Source of the DNA: Allosphingosinicella sp.
GTDB lineage: Bacteria > Pseudomonadota > Alphaproteobacteria > Sphingomonadales > Sphingomonadaceae
DNA length: 34,517 bases
Direction: 5' to 3'
NCBI GenBank assembly: GCA_030447665.1
Contig: JAUJOJ010000009.1
Span: 1 to 34,517 of the forward strand
Part shown: one piece after another, positions 24,283 to 32,880 of the stretch
Numbering within the stretch: the stretch's first letter is position 1
Layout of the letters: each line of letters starts with the position of its first letter
Program-made: the position numbers and the translations under genes
The notes under the pieces: generated by a model
Told to the model about the DNA's origin: nothing
The model's input: the letters and a program-made list of their open reading frames with translations, nothing else
Databases searched by the model: none

Positions 24283-24819
24283 ATGGCGTGCGAAACGCCG
24301 TCCGTTCAGGAGCTTATCTCAACAATGGCCACTCAGTTCGCTCGCGGTTTCACACCCTCCGTGCCGGCGCCTTTCCTGCTGCGGCAAGCCAGGCAGGAGA
24401 CTGTCCGCCAAAGCTTTGCGGCTGCGATTAAGGCGGCGGTGGTCGCCGAACGGGCGCGTGGAGGGGCTCGCAACCCGCGGCAGCGGGTCGCCCTCTTTCT
24501 CTGTGAGCTCAGCAAGGCTTATGGCTGCCGCAGCGAGTTCCCGCTGTCCCGCTCGTCCCTCGCGAGCGCGCTTGGCATCAGCCTCGTCCGGGTAAAGCGG
24601 ACGCTGGCCCTATTCACGCTTTCGGGTGTCATCAGCACCGATGGCAGCACGATCAATGTCCTCGATTGGCGCAAGCTCAGCGGAGCCGCCCATTTCGACG
24701 TTTCCGCTTTAAACGTCAGCCTGGACGATGACGGAACGGGGCTTGTCGTCTCGTCCGACAAGGATGATGAGCAGGATCATTTCCTGACCGCTTGCGGCGA
24801 GCCGGCCTGCTTCGTCTAA
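24283..24819 (+). CDS. Orphan Crp-type helix-turn-helix protein, copy 2
   Basis: A paralogue of the upstream HTH gene: 178 residues from 24283, or 164 from the ATG at 24325 that follows AGGAG. The DNA-recognition region LASALGISLVRVKRTLAL is identical to copy 1, so both probably bind the same sites. Differences cluster in the N-terminal segment (TPSVPAPFLLRQARQETV versus SPSAPVPFLLAQPRQEAV). The C-terminus stops at ACGEPACFV, 14 residues earlier than copy 1. Many differences are silent, indicating the protein is maintained. The divergent neighbour is the secreted Cys-rich peptide gene. Confidence 0.8.
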   Translation: MACETPSVQELISTMATQFARGFTPSVPAPFLLRQARQETVRQSFAAAIKAAVVAERARGGARNPRQRVALFLCELSKAYGCRSEFPLSRSSLASALGISLVRVKRTLALFTLSGVISTDGSTINVLDWRKLSGAAHFDVSALNVSLDDDGTGLVVSSDKDDEQDHFLTACGEPACFV

Positions 24820-24843
24820 GCCGGCCTATCCCGGAACCGGCCA

Positions 24844-24866
24844 GCCGCTGTTTCAGCAGCAGCGGC
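24844..24866 (+). terminator. Weak hairpin after HTH copy 2
   Basis: GCCGCTG (24844-24850) pairs with CAGCGGC (24860-24866) across a 9-base loop. There is no T-run. It is in the 160-base gap before the CPBP protease gene, where nothing else was recognised. Confidence 0.3.
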
Positions 24867-24979
24867 CCCGTAGACCTGACGAGACTCACAGCCTAGCAGG
24901 GAAGCGGGGAGCTTTCAGGCAAGGGCGGGATGAAGCAGCTTGATCCGGGAATAGGCCACGCCCGGCGCGCTGGGGCGAT

Positions 24980-25726
24980 ATGATCACGCTCCTCGGGCTG
25001 GTGGTCTATGCTCTCCGGCCCGGTCTGCCGCTGTTCGTCATGGGCGCGGCAGGCGCGGCCTTGTTGGCGGCCTGCATCCGGCCGCTGCCTAGAGATGAGC
25101 GGTTCAGCCGTCCGGCACGGGCCATGGTCGGCGGGCTTTGCTTCTATGTCGCGGTCGCGGGGCCTTGGCGCATATGGCCTGCCTACCTGCTCGTCCCGAT
25201 CCCTGGCGCCCTGGCCCTGGCGTTCGCCGCCGGTTTCGGGCGGGACTTTCTCGCCGCTGTCGAGCGGGGCCGGCTCCGCCGGAGCGAATGGGGGCTGATC
25301 GCGCTCATCGCCATCGTCGCGGCAATTGCCCTTGTCGCTTGGGTCGCCCTGTTCCAGCCCGATCTCACCCGCCTGCGTGGGATGCTCCCCGAATGGCCGT
25401 TGCTCGGGCTGATCGGTGCCGGCGCTGCCTTCTCGATCGTCAATGCAATCCTGGAGGAGATCGTCTGGCGCGGCATCCTGCAGCGTTGGCTGACGACCCT
25501 CATGGCGCCGCGGGCGGCCGTCGCCGTGCAAGCCGCTTCGTTCGGCGCGGCTCACTATGCCGGCTTTCCCAGCGGTGCCGTCGGTATCGGCCTGGCTGCC
25601 GTGTGGGGCGCCATGATCGGCGGCCTGGCGCTGCGCTCCCGAGGCTTGCTTGCACCGATCGCGGCGCATGTCGCGGCGGACGCGGTCATCTTCGCAGTGC
25701 TGGCCGGCGCGCTTGAATATGGCTGA
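24980..25726 (+). CDS. CPBP (Abi) family intramembrane metalloprotease
   Basis: A 248-residue polytopic membrane protein of the CAAX-protease and bacteriocin-processing family. The three conserved motifs are present: EEIVWRG (EExxxR) at about 154-160, FGAAHY around residue 190, and a final HVAADAVIF (HxxxD-like). About seven hydrophobic helices are visible. Bacterial members are candidate intramembrane proteases; some are implicated in bacteriocin immunity or signalling, and no substrate is evident here. It is convergent with the NAGGN operon. Confidence 0.88.
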   Translation: MITLLGLVVYALRPGLPLFVMGAAGAALLAACIRPLPRDERFSRPARAMVGGLCFYVAVAGPWRIWPAYLLVPIPGALALAFAAGFGRDFLAAVERGRLRRSEWGLIALIAIVAAIALVAWVALFQPDLTRLRGMLPEWPLLGLIGAGAAFSIVNAILEEIVWRGILQRWLTTLMAPRAAVAVQAASFGAAHYAGFPSGAVGIGLAAVWGAMIGGLALRSRGLLAPIAAHVAADAVIFAVLAGALEYG

Positions 25727-25753
25727 GGCGCGCCGCGCTTCCAGCTCGACCGA

Positions 25754-26902
25754 TCAGTGCGCCGACGGATCGTCCGCGCTGTGGAGCGCCGGCTCGATCG
25801 GCTGCTCGGTGAAGCCTTCGAGCCCGCCCAGTTCCTCCATATCGCGCGTGATCTCGACCGGGCTCGCGGCGTAAAGCGCCGTCAGCTCCGCCAGCGACTT
25901 CAGCGCGTGCATGTGGATGCGCTCATAGCCGTGGCTGGCATCGATGCCGAAGGTGATGAGCGCCGTCCGCACGTCCGCACCGCCTTCTAGGGCGGAGGCG
26001 CTGTCGGAGCGGTAATAGCGGAATACGTCGCGCTGATGGCGGATGCCGTTTTCGTTGCAAAGACGGATGAGCTTGCGGGTGAGGTGGTAATCGAACGGCC
26101 CGACCTGGTCGGCCATAGCAACCGTCACTCCGAATTCGGCGCTGTTCTGGCCCGGCGCGGTGGTGCCGTTGTCGATCGAGACCATGGCGACGACGTTCTC
26201 GAGCAGCACTGCCGAGGCGCCCGAGCCGACCTCCTCGGTGATGGTGAAGATGAAGTGGATGTCGACCGGAGTGACGAGCTGCGCGTCGGTCATGGCTTTG
26301 AGCGCCGCGAGCATCACCGCGCATCCCGCTTTGTCGTCGAGATGGCGCGAGACCACGAAGCCGTTGTCGAGGAATTCGGTGCCGGGATCGATCGAGACGA
26401 AGTCGCCGATGTGGAGGCCGAGCGCTTCAGCCGTCCGGCGATCGTAGCAATCGGCGTCGATCCTCACCTCGACATGCGGCCAGCCGACCGGCTGTGTGTC
26501 CACTTCCTCGTTGAAGGTGTGGCCGGAGGCTTTGAGCGGCAGGATCGTGCCGCGATAGGAGCCTTCCTCGGTGAAGATCGTGCAGCGGCAATATTCGGCG
26601 GCGCGGGCCGACCAGGTGCCGATCGGCACAAGCTCCAGCCGGCCATTCTCCTTGATCATCTTCACGGTGGCGCCGAGCGTGTCGAGATGCGCGACGATCG
26701 CCCGCGCGCCTTCGACCTCGCGGCCCTGGTAGAGCGCCAGGATCGCGCCGCGGCGGGTGACGGAAAAGGGGATGCCGAGCCGCTCCAGTTCTCGGCAGAC
26801 ATGGCGAACGACGGTATCCGTATAGCCGGTGGGGCTTGGGATCGAGAGAAGCTGCTGGAGCTGCGCCTTCAGGTAATCGGCATCAATGCTGGGCGGCGGC
26901 AT
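25754..26902 (-). CDS. NAGGN-system M42/M20-like metallopeptidase
   Basis: A 382-residue dinuclear metallo-aminopeptidase of the type repeatedly found with N-acetylglutaminylglutamine amide (NAGGN) genes. Metal-site features are VAHLDTLG (His72, Asp74), SRHLDDKAG with the bridging Asp, TITEEVGSG with the catalytic Glu pair, and SIDNGT. The C-terminal His ligand is in GYERIHMHAL. It is the last gene of the asnO-ngg operon and overlaps ngg by 20 bases. Its role is probably turnover or processing of the osmolyte or its precursor, inferred from context only. Confidence 0.9.
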   Translation of the reverse strand: MPPPSIDADYLKAQLQQLLSIPSPTGYTDTVVRHVCRELERLGIPFSVTRRGAILALYQGREVEGARAIVAHLDTLGATVKMIKENGRLELVPIGTWSARAAEYCRCTIFTEEGSYRGTILPLKASGHTFNEEVDTQPVGWPHVEVRIDADCYDRRTAEALGLHIGDFVSIDPGTEFLDNGFVVSRHLDDKAGCAVMLAALKAMTDAQLVTPVDIHFIFTITEEVGSGASAVLLENVVAMVSIDNGTTAPGQNSAEFGVTVAMADQVGPFDYHLTRKLIRLCNENGIRHQRDVFRYYRSDSASALEGGADVRTALITFGIDASHGYERIHMHALKSLAELTALYAASPVEITRDMEELGGLEGFTEQPIEPALHSADDPSAH

Positions 26903-28667
26903 CGGCTCTCCTCGGCTCGCGCATGGCGGCCGGCATGCTCAATGGAAACAGCAGATCGATGAAGCGCTGCGCGGTCGGCTGCGGCTCGTGATTGGCGAGG
27001 CCCGGCCGTTCATTGGCTTCGATGAAGACGTAATCGGGCTCGGCCGGGTGCTTCACGATGAAATCGACGCCCACCACCGGAATGTCGATCGCGCGGGCGA
27101 CGCGAACCGCGGCGGCGGCCAGCGATGGATGAACCTGATCGGTCACGTCGTGGATCGTCCCGCCGGTATGGAGGTTGGCGGCCTTGCGGACGGGGAAGGC
27201 GATCCCTTCAGCGGGCACGTCGTCCATCGCATAGCCCGCTTTGGCGACGCAGCGCTCCGTCTCCGCATCGAGCGGGATCTTCGATTCTCCGCCCGTTGCC
27301 GCCGCCCGGCGCCGGCTCTGCCGCTCGATCAGCTGCCGGACGGTATCGCGGCCGTTGCCGACCACTTCGGCCGGCCTGCGGATCGCGGCCGCGACGAGCT
27401 TGAAGCCGATCACGATCAGCCGGAGGTCGTCGCCCCTGTGAAAGCTCTCGACCAGCACCTCCGCCGACTGCGTGGCGGCGATCTCGATCGCCTTCTCGAC
27501 GCTCTCCAACGTGTCGAGATCGACCGCGACGCCGCGGCCCTGCTCGCCGCGGGCGGGCTTCACCACCAGCGAGCCGTGCCTCTCCAGCATCGCCTTCACG
27601 GCCTCGCGGTCGCTCGCCTCGACCTCGTCGGGCACCACCACCCCGGCGGCCTCGACGATCCGGCGAGTCATCGCCTTGTCGTCGCAGATCGAAAGCGCCA
27701 CGGCGCTGGTGATCGCCTTGTCGTCGCTCGAAAGCGCCACGGCGCTGGTGAGTTCGCTCAAGGATTCCCGGCACTTCACCGTCCGCCCGCCCGAGGAGAG
27801 CTGGAACAGGCCGCCTTCGGCATCGATCACGTCCACGCCGATGTTGCGGCGCCGCGCCTCGTTGATGATGATCCGGGCATAGGGGTTCATGTCCTTGGCC
27901 GGATCGTGGCCGACGAACAGCCGCTCGTTGATCACGTTGCGGCGCTTCACCGCGAACACGGGCAGCCGGTAAAAGCCGAGCTTCGCGTAGAGCGCGATCG
28001 CGCCCGCATTGTCGTGCAGCACCGACAGGTCCATCGAATAAGCGCCGCGCGCGATATAATGTTCGGCCAGCCAGCGAATGAGCGCTTCACCGACGCCGGC
28101 GTGAGCGGTCTGCGGATCGACCGCCAGCGCCCAGAGCGAAGAGCCCTTTTCCGGATCCTCGAACGCCATGCTGTGATCGATGCCGGTCACCGTCCCGATC
28201 ACGGCGCCGGTCTCCTCGTCCTCGGCGACGAAATGGGTGAGCAATCGGGCCTCGCCGCCTTCTTCGAAGAATTCGGGGCGCACCGGCACCATGCGGTGGA
28301 GCGCGTAGAGCCGGTTGACGGCGTCCACGTCCGTATCCGGCACCATGCGGCGGACGATGAAGCCGGAAGGGCGCCGGTCCCAGGTCCGGTAGGTCGCGAA
28401 ATTCAGCCGGAACGTGTGCGAGGGATCGAGGAACAGCTCGGCTGGCGCGGAGGCGATCAGCACGTGCGGATCGGTGACATACATGGCGATGTCGCGCTGC
28501 TCGGGATTTTCGGCCCGGATCTCGAGGACGAGATGCTCCACTTTTTCGAAGGTCTGCGCGAAGAGGATGCGTCCCCAGCCGCAATCGACGAGGGCGTTTG
28601 GCCGCGGCCAATCGGTCGGCGGCCGGCCGGATGGGCGCCGCCGGATCCTTGCAAAGGGCGTGCGCAT
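26883..28667 (-). CDS. ngg: N-acetylglutaminylglutamine synthetase (GNAT + ATP-grasp)
   Basis: A 594-residue two-domain enzyme of NAGGN biosynthesis. The N-terminal part is a GNAT acetyltransferase (SSLWALAVDPQTAHAGVGEALI is the acetyl-CoA loop, then LHDNAGAIALYAKLGFYR). The C-terminal part is a cyanophycin/RimK-like ATP-grasp ligase (GSLVVKPARGEQGRG, VLVESFHRGDDLRLIVIG, VGVDFIVKHP, FIEANERPGL). The ATG at 28667 overlaps the asnO stop (ATGA); the frame is open further upstream. An in-frame tandem duplication, giving ITSAVALSICDDKAM after a near-copy SAVALSSDDKA, sits just before the ATP-grasp core. The product would be N-acetyl-Gln-Gln, amidated by AsnO. Confidence 0.93.
   Translation of the reverse strand: MRTPFARIRRRPSGRPPTDWPRPNALVDCGWGRILFAQTFEKVEHLVLEIRAENPEQRDIAMYVTDPHVLIASAPAELFLDPSHTFRLNFATYRTWDRRPSGFIVRRMVPDTDVDAVNRLYALHRMVPVRPEFFEEGGEARLLTHFVAEDEETGAVIGTVTGIDHSMAFEDPEKGSSLWALAVDPQTAHAGVGEALIRWLAEHYIARGAYSMDLSVLHDNAGAIALYAKLGFYRLPVFAVKRRNVINERLFVGHDPAKDMNPYARIIINEARRRNIGVDVIDAEGGLFQLSSGGRTVKCRESLSELTSAVALSSDDKAITSAVALSICDDKAMTRRIVEAAGVVVPDEVEASDREAVKAMLERHGSLVVKPARGEQGRGVAVDLDTLESVEKAIEIAATQSAEVLVESFHRGDDLRLIVIGFKLVAAAIRRPAEVVGNGRDTVRQLIERQSRRRAAATGGESKIPLDAETERCVAKAGYAMDDVPAEGIAFPVRKAANLHTGGTIHDVTDQVHPSLAAAAVRVARAIDIPVVGVDFIVKHPAEPDYVFIEANERPGLANHEPQPTAQRFIDLLFPLSMPAAMREPRRADAAAQH
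27670..27750. repeat. In-frame tandem duplication inside ngg
   Basis: 27670-27711 (42 bases) and 27712-27750 (39 bases) match except for a small change and a 3-base length difference near the middle. Both copies stay in frame, adding 13 residues to the protein. Confidence 0.85.
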
Positions 28668-30442
28668 CAGCCGACCCCCTGCTGCTGCAACCAAAGCTCC
28701 AGAAGCCCCACCTGCCACAATTCGGAGCCGCGCAGCGGCGTGATATGGCCGGTCGGATCGGCGAACAGCCGCTCCAGATAAAGCGTGTCGAACAGGCCGC
28801 GTTCCCGCGCAGCCTGGCTGGTGAGTGCGTCGCGCACCAGATCGAGATAGGGTCCCTGGATATATTTCAGGGCAGGGACCGGGAAATAGCCCTTCGGCCG
28901 GTCGATCACTTGCTCCGGGATCACCTTGCGCGCCACCTCCTTGAGGATCCCCTTGCCGCCGCCCGCCAGCTTCAGCTCGGAAGGGACGCGGGCTGCAAGC
29001 TCGGCCAGGTCATGGTCGAGGAACGGCACCCGGGCTTCGAGACCCCAGGCCATGGTCATATTGTCCACGCGCTTCACCGGATCGTCGACCAGCATCACCG
29101 TGGAATCGATCCGCAACGCCTTGGCGACCGGATCGGCGGCGCCGGGGCGGGCGAAATGCTCGCGGACGAAATCGAGCGGCAGGGACCCGCCGTTGCGCCA
29201 ATCGGGCCCGAGATGGCGGTTCAGGATTTCGGCGTCCCGGTCGAAGAAAGCGCGGGCATAGGCCGCGACCGGATCGTTGGCGCCGGCCATCGGCGGATAC
29301 CAATGATAGCCGGCGAACACCTCGTCGGCGCCCTGGCCGGATTGCACGACCTTGATGTGCTTGGCGACCTCGCGGCTGAGCAGATAGAAGCCGACATTGT
29401 CATAGCTCACCATCGGCTCGGCCATGGCGTGGATCGCGCCCGGCAGCTCTTTCAGGAGATCGTCGGACGGCACGAACAGCTTGTGATGGTCGGTGCCGTA
29501 ATGCTTCGCGATCAGATCCGAATAGACGAACTCGTCGCCTTTCTCGCCATTCGCCTCCTCGAAGCCGATCGAGAAAGTGGAAAGGCCATGCTGGCCCATT
29601 TCCGCCAGCAGGCCGACGATCAGGCTGGAATCGACGCCTGAAAGAAGCACGCCCACCGGTACGTCCGACACCATGCGCCGCTCGACCGCCGTCCGAAGCG
29701 CGGCGAGAACCATCTCCTGCCATTCCTCGGCGCTCCGGACGGCATCTTCACCGGTCTGGCCGAAGGGCGGATCCCAGAAGATGTGCTCCCGTGAGCTTCC
29801 ATCCTCCTCGATCACCCGCACGCTTGCCGGCGGCATCTTCCTGATGCCTTTCAGGATCGTCCAGGGCGGCGGCACCACCGCGTGCCAGCTCATGTAGAAT
29901 TGCAGCGCCTCCGGATCGACCGACGTGTCGACATCGCCCGCCGCGACGATGCCCGGCAGCGTCGACGAGAAGCGCAAGCGGCCGGGCTTTTCCGAATAAT
30001 AAAGCGGCTTGATCCCGAACCGGTCGCGCGCGAGCACGATCCGGCCGCTCTCCCGCTCGTGGATGGCAAAGGCGAACATGCCCTTGAAGCGCTTGACGCA
30101 ATCGGCGCCCCAGGCGTGGTACGCCTTGATGATGACTTCGGTGTCGCCGCCCGAGAAGAAGCGGTAGCCAAAGGCGGCGAGTTCGTCCCGCAGCTCCTGA
30201 TAATTGTAGATGCAGCCGTTGAACACGAGGTCCAGCCCGAGCTCGGGATCGACCATCGGCTGGGCCGATCGGTGCGAAAGGTCGATGATCTTGAGCCGCT
30301 GGTGGCCAAGCCCGACGCGGCCGCGCATCAGCTGACCGCAGCTGTCGGGGCCGCGCCGCGCCTGCGCGCGCATCATCCGCGCGACGGCGTCCGCATCGGC
30401 GATATGGCCGTCGAAGCGGATTTCGCCCGCTATTCCGCACAT
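28667..30442 (-). CDS. asnO: N-acetylglutaminylglutamine amidotransferase (AsnB-like)
   Basis: A 591-residue class II glutamine amidotransferase of the asparagine synthetase B family. Cys2 (MCGIAGEIRF) is the nucleophile of the glutaminase domain, with RRGPDSCG, NGCIYNYQELR and FSGGDTEV as usual. The synthetase domain has the PP-loop SGVDSS and SGQGADEVFAGYHWYPP, then LEARVPFLDHDL. In the NAGGN pathway it converts the C-terminal carboxylate of N-acetyl-Gln-Gln to the amide, giving a compatible solute known from osmotically stressed rhizobia and pseudomonads. It is first in the asnO-ngg-M42 operon. Assignment over plain AsnB rests on that linkage. Confidence 0.93.
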   Translation of the reverse strand: MCGIAGEIRFDGHIADADAVARMMRAQARRGPDSCGQLMRGRVGLGHQRLKIIDLSHRSAQPMVDPELGLDLVFNGCIYNYQELRDELAAFGYRFFSGGDTEVIIKAYHAWGADCVKRFKGMFAFAIHERESGRIVLARDRFGIKPLYYSEKPGRLRFSSTLPGIVAAGDVDTSVDPEALQFYMSWHAVVPPPWTILKGIRKMPPASVRVIEEDGSSREHIFWDPPFGQTGEDAVRSAEEWQEMVLAALRTAVERRMVSDVPVGVLLSGVDSSLIVGLLAEMGQHGLSTFSIGFEEANGEKGDEFVYSDLIAKHYGTDHHKLFVPSDDLLKELPGAIHAMAEPMVSYDNVGFYLLSREVAKHIKVVQSGQGADEVFAGYHWYPPMAGANDPVAAYARAFFDRDAEILNRHLGPDWRNGGSLPLDFVREHFARPGAADPVAKALRIDSTVMLVDDPVKRVDNMTMAWGLEARVPFLDHDLAELAARVPSELKLAGGGKGILKEVARKVIPEQVIDRPKGYFPVPALKYIQGPYLDLVRDALTSQAARERGLFDTLYLERLFADPTGHITPLRGSELWQVGLLELWLQQQGVG

Positions 30443-30561
30443 GGCGAAGACGCCTCAATCACGTTCTAAGATGCATGGTGCCCAGAAGGTTGGATTAGGC
30501 CATATAACCGCGCATCCACCGATTTGCTCCGGCGTTAGGACGGCTCGAAGAAGGAACAGTC

Positions 30562-31593
30562 ATGAGAGAGACGAACATCCTGTACCAGGCGCCGATCGAC
30601 TATGAGGCGCTGGTCGCGGCCGTTCTGGGGGACGCCGAGACTTATCGCGGCCATGGCGATCTGGCCAAGCACATCCCCGCCCTGACGCAGGTCGATCCCA
30701 ACAAGCTGGGGATCGCGATCGCGCTCGGCGACGGCTCGACCTACGTTGCCGGCGATGCCGACGAGCCTTTTTCGATCCAGAGCATCGCCACGATCTTCAC
30801 CCTGTCGCTGACGCTGGGCCAAGTCGGCGCGGCTCTCTGGAACCATGTCGGGCGCGAGCCTTCCGGCTCGCCCTTCAATGCCCTCGTGCAGCTCGAATCG
30901 GAAAAGGGGAAGCCGCGCAACCCGCTCACCAATGCCGGGGCCATCGTCGTCTGCGACCAGCTGATCGGCCGCGACACGCCGGATCAGGCGGTGGACGAAA
31001 TCCTCGATTTCCTTCGCGAGCGAAGCGGCGACCCGGCGATCGCCATGGACGAGAGGGTGGCGATGTCGGAATCGCGCGCGCTCCTCCCAAAAGCGGCCGG
31101 GGGAAGCCGCGCCAGGCTGAACCGCAGCCTCGCGCATTTCGTCGCCGCCTTCGGCAATCTCCAAAACGCGCCTGAGGATGTTCTCTCCGTCTACTTCCGC
31201 CAGTCGGCGATCTTGATGACCTGCCGCCAGCTCGCGCGTGCCGCCCTGTACCTCGCCTTTGACGGCACCGATCCAGTCAACCGGCAGGAGGTCTGCATTC
31301 CCTCGCGCAGCCGCCGGATCAACGCGCTGATGCTGACCGCCGGCCATTATGACAATTCGGGCGACTTCGCCTTTCGCATCGGGCTGCCGGGCAAGAGCGG
31401 CAGCGGCGGCGGCATTCTTGCAATCGTTCCCCGCATCGGCGCGGTCGCCGTCTGGTCTCCCGGCCTCAACGCGGCGCGGACCTCGCTCGCGGGTGCCGTC
31501 GCGCTCGAGAAGATGGTGGAACGGACCGGCTGGTCAATCTTCGCTAGTGCTTTCTGGTCAGGTGCATCGCGCACAAGCACGCCGCGAACATAG
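30562..31593 (+). CDS. Glutaminase A homologue lacking the catalytic SxxK lysine
   Basis: A serine-dependent beta-lactamase-fold glutaminase by overall similarity: PFSIQSI, WNHVGREPSGSPFNALVQLE, NPLTNAGAIVV, GHYDNSGDFAFRIGLPGKSGSGGGILAIVP and VWSPGLNAA. Active members have S-x-x-K (SISK) in the first motif; here it is S74-I-A-T77, so the general-base lysine is Thr. Two base changes would be needed to restore it (plus one for the preceding residue), so one read error does not explain it. The natural stop is probably near 31545 (WSIF then an out-of-frame TAG), making the last 16 residues artefactual. It is divergent from asnO, which suggests a role tied to glutamine or NAGGN. Confidence 0.82.
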   Translation: MRETNILYQAPIDYEALVAAVLGDAETYRGHGDLAKHIPALTQVDPNKLGIAIALGDGSTYVAGDADEPFSIQSIATIFTLSLTLGQVGAALWNHVGREPSGSPFNALVQLESEKGKPRNPLTNAGAIVVCDQLIGRDTPDQAVDEILDFLRERSGDPAIAMDERVAMSESRALLPKAAGGSRARLNRSLAHFVAAFGNLQNAPEDVLSVYFRQSAILMTCRQLARAALYLAFDGTDPVNRQEVCIPSRSRRINALMLTAGHYDNSGDFAFRIGLPGKSGSGGGILAIVPRIGAVAVWSPGLNAARTSLAGAVALEKMVERTGWSIFASAFWSGASRTSTPRT

Positions 31594-31681
31594 AGGTCGG
31601 GTCGGCGGTGTTGCGATCGTTCCCGATCATCCATTGCCTCGCTGCAGGGCGCGCAAGCGCGGCTGCGTAAAGATCATCCAT
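31544..31681 (-). CDS. Small protein, 45 residues, unknown
   Basis: The ATG at 31681 opens a frame MDDLYAAALARPAARQWMIG, then NDRNTADPTSMFAACLCAMH, ending LTRKH. The composition is protein-like, and the stop overlaps the inferred natural glutaminase stop (CTAG at 31544-31547), as expected for convergent genes. No family recognised and no strong ribosome site. It also occupies most of the glutaminase-cydA gap. Confidence 0.45.
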   Translation of the reverse strand: MDDLYAAALARPAARQWMIGNDRNTADPTSMFAACLCAMHLTRKH

Positions 31682-31747
31682 CGCGCGCTGTATTCGCGGC
31701 AACGGCGCACTATCTCCCGTGCATAATTCCTCGGGTGGGAATAGACG

Positions 31748-32880
31748 GTGACCGACGCTGAAACGGCACTCCTGCTGGCCAGGGCGCAATTCGCCTTTAC
31801 GGTCAGCTTCCACTTCATCTTCCCGGCCTTTTCGATCGGGCTGGCGAGCTACCTCGCCGTGCTCGAAGGCCTGTGGCTGAAGACGGGCAGAGACGTTTAT
31901 CTCAACCTGTTCAAATATTGGCTGAAGATCTTTGCGATCGCGTTCGCGATGGGCGTCGTCTCCGGCATCGTCATGACCTATCAGTTCGGCACCAACTGGT
32001 CGGTCTTCTCCGACCGGGCCGGGCCGGTGATCGGACCGCTCATGGCCTATGAGGTGCTGACCGCCTTCTTCCTCGAGGCGGGCTTCCTCGGCGTGATGCT
32101 GTTCGGGCTGGAGCGGGTCGGCAAGAAGCTTCATTTCCTGGCCACCTGCATGGTCGCGGTGGGCACCGCCATCTCCGCCTTCTGGATCCTGTCGGTGAAC
32201 AGCTGGATGCACACGCCGGTGGGCTGGGCGTTGAACGACAAGGGCCAGTTCATCCCCGCCGCGCCCTGGCTGGAGATCATCTTCAATCCCAGTTTTCCGT
32301 ACCGGCTCGTCCACACCGTGATCGCCGCCTACCTCACGACTGCGCTGGTGGTGGGCGGGGTAGGGGCCTGGCACCTGCTCAAGGCGCGAAAGAGCGCCGC
32401 GCCGTCAGCGCCGGACAATGCTGGCTGTCCGCACCATGTTCTCGATGGCGATGTGGATGGCGGCGCTGGTCGCACCCGTGCAGATCGTCGTCGGCGACCT
32501 TCACGGTCTCAACACGCTCGAGCATCAGCCTGCCAAGGTGATGGCGATGGAGGGGCATTATGAGAGCCACCCTGAGGGTGCGCCGCTCGCCTTGTTCGGC
32601 ATTCCCGACGACGACGAGGAGCGGCTGAAATATGCCGTCGAGATACCCAAGCTGTCCTCGCTCATCCTGAAGCATGATCCGAACGCGCCGCTCCAGGGCC
32701 TGAAAACGGTGCCCAAGGAGAATCGGCCGCCAGCCGAGATCATCTTCTGGTCGTTCAGGGTGATGGTGGGCCTCGGCATGCTGATGCTTCTGCTGGGCTT
32801 GTGGAGCCTTGCCGCGAGAGCGCGGAAGAAGCTCTACGATTGGACTTGGCTGCATCGCTTCGCGCTGGCGATGAGCCCGG
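31748..32880 (+). CDS. cydA: Cytochrome bd-type quinol oxidase subunit I, 3'-truncated and frameshifted
   Basis: Subunit I of a bd-type terminal oxidase (quinol to O2), of the cyanide-insensitive CIO-like branch with a short Q-loop. GTG start. The heme ligands are visible: His22 (SFHFIFPAF), the later His in YRLVHTVIAAYLTTALVVGG, and Met in FWSFRVMVGLGML. The frame shifts near 32400 (LLKARKS then RTMFSMAMWMAALVAPVQI). Sequence stops being CydA after LYDWTWLHRFALAM, so the last 120 or so residues, including the GRQPW motif that lines the quinol site, are missing. It is joined directly to internal CydB. Confidence 0.87.

Larger units (their letters stand above)
23053..24819. repeat. Tandem duplication of promoter region plus HTH gene (about 0.96-kb period)
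   Basis: Two diverged direct copies, about 23053-23884 and 24009-24819. The intergenic half is conserved as patches (ribosome site, a palindrome, GTTAAC pair, GGAAC promoter), and the coding half is similar throughout. The duplicated segment stops before the divergent gene on each left side, so the left-hand neighbours differ: the kinase in copy 1 and a small peptide in copy 2. Confidence 0.85.

Noticed and set aside
26886..28781. 631-codon plus-strand frame opposite ngg
   Set aside because: His/Asp/Arg-rich shadow typical of antisense to a GC-rich gene; no motif.
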